A DNA stretch of 10,303 bases, taken from positions 7,936 through 18,238 of the forward strand of contig JADGDW010000096.1 of the NCBI GenBank assembly GCA_016744725.1, written 5' to 3'. The translations under genes and the position numbers were made by a program. Origin of the DNA: Candidatus Albibeggiatoa sp. nov. BB20. Its GTDB lineage: Bacteria; Pseudomonadota; Gammaproteobacteria; Beggiatoales; Beggiatoaceae. The notes beneath the pieces are model-generated. The model made no database searches. It had not been told where the DNA came from and worked only from the letters and a program-made list of their open reading frames with translations. This document shows, in pieces, positions 6,005 to 10,303 of this stretch. Within the stretch, counting starts at the first letter, position 1. Every line of letters starts with the position of its first letter.

Positions 6005-6697
6005 CTATGGTGTATTCCCCAATTTTTGATCGACTTCAATTAAATCATATTTTGGATGGTCAACACGTAATACAATACTATAAGTGCTACCTAAATCACT
6101 GATGGATGGATAAATGCCACTTGTGCCCACACACTCAGTTGCGGTATCTCCAACTTTTACATTGATTTCATAAAAATCAGGTTCATTATCAATAAGGTCG
6201 CCATTTTTTGAATATAAAATTAAATCATATTCCGTATTAACAACCCCGTTATTTCTAAAAGTCACACACGCTTCAAACTCATCATCTCCCCAAAATGAAT
6301 CAATACGTCTGGCATTTACTTGCAAAATTTCACCTGAAACAATACCCGTTTTAGAGGTTTCACCAAATTGAGAAACGGCATCATGATATAGAAATGCAAC
6401 CTGCTCACAGTAACCTTGCAACAAACTGGGATAACTTTGACAAGAAGCAATGAGGTTTCCCAAAAATTCATCATCACAAGTCCGTTGTGACTGATTGCCA
6501 TCTTCATAACAAACATCATGTAAATTACAGGCAGATTCATAAGTGGCAAAAGCATCAAAGTATGAAACAAAAGGGAATGGCCCATCAGGTACTAAAAGTC
6601 CACTGCCATCAGCACCACATCCATTTGCAGCATACACACTCGAATTAAACCAAACTAAGCTGATTAAAACCAAAAAACGATAATATTTCATATTCAT
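6005..6697 (-). CDS. Secreted phospholipase A2-like protein with C-terminal beta-rich domain
   Basis: A 230-residue exported protein. I chose the ATG at 6697 because AAAGGAG lies 8 nt upstream. A longer reading from 6778 has no such site and would bury the signal peptide. Residues 1-23 form a Sec signal peptide (MNMKYYRFLVLISLVWFNSS then VYA), probably cut before ANGCG. The mature part has a calcium-loop-like Cys/Gly stretch NGCGADGSG, the phospholipase A2 signature CNLHDVCY (residues 57-64, catalytic pair His60-Asp61), and a CDDEF segment (74-78), all Cys-rich as in disulfide-bonded PLA2 folds. From about residue 122 to the end it is beta-rich (FEACVTFRNNGVV and similar) and resembles an Ig/CARDB-like domain. 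The expected activity is release of fatty acids from sn-2 of phospholipids, outside the cytoplasm. It may be digestive or an anti-competitor enzyme. Confidence 0.82.
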   Translation of the reverse strand: MNMKYYRFLVLISLVWFNSSVYAANGCGADGSGLLVPDGPFPFVSYFDAFATYESACNLHDVCYEDGNQSQRTCDDEFLGNLIASCQSYPSLLQGYCEQVAFLYHDAVSQFGETSKTGIVSGEILQVNARRIDSFWGDDEFEACVTFRNNGVVNTEYDLILYSKNGDLIDNEPDFYEINVKVGDTATECVGTSGIYPSISDLGSTYSIVLRVDHPKYDLIEVDQKLGNTP

Positions 6698-6705
6698 ACA
6701 TACTA

Positions 6706-6712
6706 CTCCTTT
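6706..6712 (-). promoter_or_regulatory. Shine-Dalgarno site deciding the phospholipase start
   Basis: AAAGGAG on the minus strand, 8 nt before the ATG at 6697. A second in-frame ATG at 6691 is also near, and an out-of-frame ATG lies closer to the site. Confidence 0.75.
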
Positions 6713-6918
6713 AGGTCTATTGTAAATTATGGAAATAAAAGAACTTTCTGACTTTGACTTGAAAATATAATAAATCATTAATGGAAAAAAACAAATACAG
6801 ATTTAAAAGTACGTTTTTAGCTGAAAACCCATTTTAAGTTACGATAGAGCCTCATTGTAAATAATTCCAATTTAATTGATGACTCGGATACTTTTTAAAA
6901 TGTAAATTAAAATCAAAT

Positions 6919-6949
6919 AATTACAGAAATCAGATTAGTGGCTGTAATT
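6919..6949. promoter_or_regulatory. Inverted repeat AATTACAG / CTGTAATT upstream of cnoX
   Basis: Perfect 8-bp arms at 6919-6926 and 6942-6949, with a 15-nt spacer. The arm spacing (centre to centre 23 nt) could suit a dimeric regulator or a weak hairpin in the cnoX leader. No known operator is recognised. Confidence 0.4.
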
Positions 6950-7113
6950 TATTGAAATACTTTTCTAAAATGCTGTTTAAAGAATTGCTTGATAAAATCA
7001 TCAACAACGGCTTTGCTGCTAAAACCTCCGAACTTTTGCATTATTCATTGAATTTCCCGCTTTATAACGCCATATCCTATCGCATTCTTTCACAAGCAAA
7101 TAAAGGCTTAGTT

Positions 7114-7977
7114 ATGAATGAACTTGATTATATTGTCACGGTTGATGTTAATAATTTTCAGCAACAAGTTATTGACCGTTCGGTACAAGTACCTGTTTTA
7201 ATTGATTTCTGGGCTGAATGGTGTGCGCCTTGCCAATCGTTAATGCCCATGTTGATGGGATTGGCTGAAGAATATCAAGGACAATTTGTGCTGGCGAAAA
7301 TCAATATTGATGAACAGCAAGATTTAGCCCAACATTTTGGGATTCGCAGTGTGCCGACATTAAAATTATTCCGACATGGTGAAGAAGTCGAAGAAGTGAT
7401 GGGTGCTCAACCTGAAACAGTATTTCGCGCCATGATTGATAAACATCGGGAACGGCCAGCAGATAGAATTCGTATACAAGCAGTTCATGCACAACAGTCT
7501 GGAGATTACACCCAAGCGGCCGACTTATTAAAACAAGCGATTGAATCAGAACCCGATTATTATGTCTTAAAATTTGATTTGGCTAATGTGTATTTAGAAA
7601 ATAACCAAATGTCTGAAGCACAAGCTATTTACGATAGTTTACCCGCCAATATTCAAACTGATCCTGAAGGAATTGCGCTGCAATATCAATTGGATTTATT
7701 GAGTGTGATTGTCGATGCACCAAGTTTGGAACAGTTGCAGCAAATGGTGGCCAGTGATGATAAAAACTTACAAGCTTTGCATCAATTGGCAGTGCGAAAA
7801 GTGGTTATAGGTGAATATGAACAAGCTATGGCGGATTTTTTAACTTTGATGAAACGTAATCGTAAATTTGAACAAGATGCGGGGCGCAAAGGTTTAGTTT
7901 CGGTATTTGCGATTTTAGGTAATCAAAATGAATTAGTGAAACGCTATCGCAGCAAAATGTCTTCTTTATTATATTAA
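7114..7977 (+). CDS. cnoX: Thioredoxin-TPR chaperone-holdase CnoX (YbbN)
   Basis: A 287-residue cytoplasmic protein with an N-terminal thioredoxin fold and C-terminal TPR-like helices. It matches E. coli CnoX (284 aa) in order and length and has the same type of C terminus (KRYRSKMSSLLY). Known CnoX protects substrates from aggregation and hands them to GroEL or DnaK. The redox motif WCAPC is intact (Cys37, Cys40), unlike E. coli CnoX, which has kept only one of the two cysteines. The cis-Pro is Pro81 in SVPTL. This protein may therefore also act as a thiol-disulfide oxidoreductase. I chose ATG 7114 because AAAGG lies 7 nt upstream and the protein then begins like its relatives. The frame is open back to TTG 6952 and would add 54 unsupported residues. 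The gene stands alone, divergent from the phospholipase gene. Confidence 0.93.
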   Translation: MNELDYIVTVDVNNFQQQVIDRSVQVPVLIDFWAEWCAPCQSLMPMLMGLAEEYQGQFVLAKINIDEQQDLAQHFGIRSVPTLKLFRHGEEVEEVMGAQPETVFRAMIDKHRERPADRIRIQAVHAQQSGDYTQAADLLKQAIESEPDYYVLKFDLANVYLENNQMSEAQAIYDSLPANIQTDPEGIALQYQLDLLSVIVDAPSLEQLQQMVASDDKNLQALHQLAVRKVVIGEYEQAMADFLTLMKRNRKFEQDAGRKGLVSVFAILGNQNELVKRYRSKMSSLLY

Positions 7978-8058
7978 GCCTGTCTTATATTTCGATAGGG
8001 CGCTGCTTGTTAGACAATAGTCGATTCCTTATTCATGGTTGGACTGCTAATCCTTGAA

Positions 8059-8071
8059 AGACTGGCAGTCT
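8059..8071. repeat. Palindrome AGACT-GGC-AGTCT, second copy of the small repeat
   Basis: A perfect 5-bp stem with a 3-nt loop, followed by CAACAC. It is related to the palindrome at 1734-1748. The words ATAGTCG and GGACTG precede or overlap both copies (ATAGTCG at 1707-1713 and 8017-8023). It lies between the convergent cnoX and parE genes. There is no T run, so a terminator role is not supported. Confidence 0.5.
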
Positions 8072-8107
8072 CAACACATAAAATACAGCAAAGCCGTGAA
8101 CGAATAT

Positions 8108-9991
8108 TTATAAAGCAGCTAAATTACCCTTTTGTTCTAACCATGTTTTTCGATCAGATGCGCGTTTTTTCGCTAACATCATATCCATGATTAAATCCGT
8201 TTCTGCGGCCTGATCTAAACCAAGTCGAAGCAAACGCCGCGTGTCCACTGCCATTGTGGTCTCACGTAATTGCAAAGGATTCATTTCACCCAAACCTTTG
8301 AAACGTTGCACATTGACTTTGCCTTTTTTCTTTTCAGCACTAATACGATCTAAAACACCCTGTTTTTCTTCATTATTCAGCGCGTAATATACCGTGTTGC
8401 CTATATCAATTCGATACAATGGTGGCATCGCCACATAAATATGTCCAGCCATCACCACATTAGGAAAATGTTTAACAAATAAAGCACATAACAACGTCGC
8501 AATGTGTGCTCCATCTGAATCCGCATCGGCTAAAATACAAATCTTACCATAACGCAATTGGCTTAAATCTTCACTCTTTGGCTCAACACCTAATGCCACC
8601 GCAATATCATGCACCTCTTGAGAAGCCAGCACTTGGTTAGTATCCACTTCCCACGTATTTAAAATCTTTCCACGTAAAGGCAAAATGGCTTGAAAATGCT
8701 TGTCACGCGCTTGTTTTGCAGAACCACCCGCCGAATCACCTTCCACTAAAAATAGTTCAGTTTGATTCACATCTTGTGAGGTACAATCCGCTAATTTTCC
8801 CGGTAAGGCAGGCCCCGAGGTGGCTTTTTTACGCACCACTTTTTTGCTGTTTTTTAAACGTTTTTGCGCCGCAGCCACAATCAGTTCAGCAATTTGTTCC
8901 CCTGTTTCCACATGCTGATTTAGCCATAAACTAAACGCATCCCGCACCACACCAGACACAAATGCAGCACAAGCCCGAGAGGATAAACGTTCTTTAGTTT
9001 GCCCAGAAAATTGTGGGTCTGCCATTTTCACCGATAAAACATAAGCACAACGTTCCCAAATATCCTCAGGTGCAAGCTTAACCCCACGTGGCAATAAATT
9101 GCGATAATCACAAAATTCCCGAATTGCTTCTAACAAGCCGCTACGCAAGCCATTTACATGTGTGCCACCTTGGGCTGTGGGAATTAAATTGACATAACTT
9201 TCAGTGATTAAATCACCTTCTTCCACCCATAATAAGGCCCAATCAACCGCCTCAGTCTCAGCGGAAAAAGTGCCGATAAAAGGCTTTTCAGGCAAAATAA
9301 TATGACTTAGGTAGTTTTCTGCTAAATAGCTGTTAATCCCCTGTTGATAGCACCAAGAGTATTTTTCTGAAGTCTGTTCATTACTAAAATTAACCGTTAA
9401 GCCTGTACATAACACCGCTTTGGCTTTAAGTAAGTGCATCAAATGCGCAACCGCAAATTTAGCCGAGTCAAAATAGCTGGGATTAGGTAAAAACCGAATC
9501 ATCGTACCCGTATTGCGTTTGGAAACGGTATCGATTTCGGTTAATTCTGAGGTTTTCTCGCCATTAGCTAATGTCATCTGATAGACTTTGCCATTACGCT
9601 TAATGGTGATTTCTAAATGATTGGATAGCGCGTTAACCACCGACACGCCCACACCATGCAAACCGCCAGAATATTGATAATTTTTATTGGAAAACTTACC
9701 GCCTGCATGTAAGCGAGTTAAAATCAATTCAACGCCACTCACGCCTTCCTCAGGATGAATATCAACAGGCATTCCGCGTCCGTTATCTTTCACCGTGACG
9801 GAATGATCTAAATGGAGGATCACATCAATTTGATTAGCATGACCTGCAAGAGCTTCGTCCACACTGTTGTCAATGACTTCTTGAGCTAAATGGTTAGGGC
9901 GGCTGGTATCGGTGTACATGCCGGGCCGTTTTCTTACCGGATCTAGCCCCGTAAGTACTTCGATGGCATCAGCGTTGTAAGTGTCACTCAT
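8108..9991 (-). CDS. parE: DNA topoisomerase IV subunit B (ParE)
   Basis: A 627-residue ATPase subunit of topoisomerase IV, which with ParC decatenates daughter chromosomes. It is nearly collinear with E. coli ParE (630 aa). The N terminus has the GHKL ATPase motifs EVIDNSVDEALAG (catalytic Glu38, Mg-binding Asn42), DNGRG (69-73) and SGGLHGVGVSVVNAL (108-122). QTKERLSS carries the ATP-contacting Lys332. The TOPRIM domain has VEGDSAGGSAKQA (Glu417) and DADSDG (489-494) as metal ligands, then QRFKGLGEMNP (562-572). All key residues are present. The ATG at 9991 aligns with E. coli (MSDTYNADAIEVLTGL) and has a modest GAGA ribosome site. yqiA lies 89 nt upstream on the same strand, the same order as in E. 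coli. ParC is not in the window. Confidence 0.98.
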   Translation of the reverse strand: MSDTYNADAIEVLTGLDPVRKRPGMYTDTSRPNHLAQEVIDNSVDEALAGHANQIDVILHLDHSVTVKDNGRGMPVDIHPEEGVSGVELILTRLHAGGKFSNKNYQYSGGLHGVGVSVVNALSNHLEITIKRNGKVYQMTLANGEKTSELTEIDTVSKRNTGTMIRFLPNPSYFDSAKFAVAHLMHLLKAKAVLCTGLTVNFSNEQTSEKYSWCYQQGINSYLAENYLSHIILPEKPFIGTFSAETEAVDWALLWVEEGDLITESYVNLIPTAQGGTHVNGLRSGLLEAIREFCDYRNLLPRGVKLAPEDIWERCAYVLSVKMADPQFSGQTKERLSSRACAAFVSGVVRDAFSLWLNQHVETGEQIAELIVAAAQKRLKNSKKVVRKKATSGPALPGKLADCTSQDVNQTELFLVEGDSAGGSAKQARDKHFQAILPLRGKILNTWEVDTNQVLASQEVHDIAVALGVEPKSEDLSQLRYGKICILADADSDGAHIATLLCALFVKHFPNVVMAGHIYVAMPPLYRIDIGNTVYYALNNEEKQGVLDRISAEKKKGKVNVQRFKGLGEMNPLQLRETTMAVDTRRLLRLGLDQAAETDLIMDMMLAKKRASDRKTWLEQKGNLAAL

Positions 9992-10080
9992 GAACTAATT
10001 CTCATTGCGTTTCGGCTTCGATTTCTGCCTAGTAAAGGGTTAATTGGAAGCACGGAATTTTTCTGCGACCCAATAGTATT

Positions 10081-10303
10081 TTATCGCTTATTTTGGCCAA
10101 TTCTTGATAGGAAGAAGTCAAACATGAGAGGTACTTCATGTTCGAAACCGTCATAGCTATGGCTACCATTCTCATGCACTACACATTGATCTGGCCCAAA
10201 CTTTTCGAGCGCCTGTCGATAGTCTAGTGTCTCATCTCCTTTCTGCAAGAAGACTTTGAAATTTTTCGGCTGAGACAGCGCCTCGACCTCTATTCGTCTA
10301 AGC
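10081..10303 (-). CDS. yqiA: YqiA family esterase, 3' end only (cut by window edge)
   Basis: The last 74 codons of an alpha/beta-hydrolase esterase run in from the right edge on the minus strand, so no start codon is visible. The stop TAA is complement 10081-10083. The segment FKVFLQKGDETLDYRQALEK carries the expected catalytic Asp (GDE). VVHENGSHSYDGFEHEVPLM carries the catalytic His (GSH). Both match the C-terminal part of E. coli YqiA (LLLQEGDETLDFRQA ... EGGNHAFAGFE). The nucleophile Ser would be upstream of the window. Its place directly before parE is as in E. coli and supports the call. Confidence 0.9.
   Translation of the reverse strand, partial: LRRIEVEALSQPKNFKVFLQKGDETLDYRQALEKFGPDQCVVHENGSHSYDGFEHEVPLMFDFFLSRIGQNKR

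Larger units (their letters stand above)
6698..7113. other. Divergent intergenic region between phospholipase and cnoX genes
   Basis: This AT-rich region of 416 nt must hold the promoters of both divergent genes, but I cannot single out a good -35/-10 pair for either. It contains the phospholipase ribosome binding site (6706-6712) and an 8-bp inverted repeat (6919-6949). It also holds a stretch (6952-7113) that is open in the same frame as cnoX, with TTG 6952 and ATG 6970 as possible but unsupported starts. Confidence 0.6.

Noticed and set aside
6316..6585. Second minus-strand frame inside the phospholipase gene
   Set aside because: An out-of-frame shadow. The PLA2 motif and signal peptide are in the other frame.
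6698..6778. Longer N terminus for the phospholipase from ATG 6778
   Set aside because: It would place 27 polar residues before a clear signal peptide, while AAAGGAG sits exactly upstream of ATG 6697.
7982..7999. Possible terminator hairpin CCTGTC ... GATAGG after cnoX
   Set aside because: A short stem with a G.U pair and an AT-rich loop, and no T run follows.
7301..8934. Antisense open frames inside cnoX (7301-7492) and parE (8716-8934)
   Set aside because: Both are covered by strongly conserved housekeeping genes on the opposite strand.
1..10303. CRISPR array, tRNA or rRNA genes
   Set aside because: No regularly spaced repeats and no tRNA- or rRNA-like stretches were seen on either strand.

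Overview
The window looks like the chromosome of an AT-rich gammaproteobacterium. The firmest evidence is the yqiA-parE order at the right end, as in Escherichia coli, and a topoisomerase IV B subunit that is E. coli-like along its whole length. A CnoX/YbbN homologue agrees with this. Clusters of short AAGCT-type hairpins between genes remind me of large sulfur-oxidising Thiotrichales (Beggiatoa-like), but that is an impression only.

Left (2-1507, +): the 3' part of a hybrid sensor protein. The frame is open to the window edge and begins inside a receiver domain, so the gene starts outside the window. It continues through a DUF3369/GAF-like region into a complete histidine kinase core. A 370-nt gap follows with at least four consecutive hairpins, one further palindrome, and the tail of a small unidentified coding remnant.

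Middle (1880-5846, -): an accessory island. A large membrane-anchored NACHT-type STAND NTPase (959 aa) is followed 45 nt downstream by an intact antitoxin/YoeB-type toxin pair. Directly after the YoeB gene lies a short relic of a second NACHT 3' end. After that comes a second, RelE-type toxin-antitoxin pair, inactivated by two in-frame stops and one frameshift. The simplest reading is two ancestral units of [NACHT gene - TA pair], one intact and one decayed. A NACHT protein tied to TA pairs is a plausible antiphage or abortive-infection locus. That function is inferred.

Right of the island (6005-6697, -): a secreted phospholipase A2-like protein with a signal peptide and a C-terminal beta-rich domain. 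A 416-nt divergent intergenic region separates it from cnoX (7114-7977, +), a thioredoxin-TPR holdase with an intact CAPC motif.

Right end (-): parE (8108-9991), and upstream of it the 3' end of yqiA (10081 to the edge), which has no start codon inside the window.
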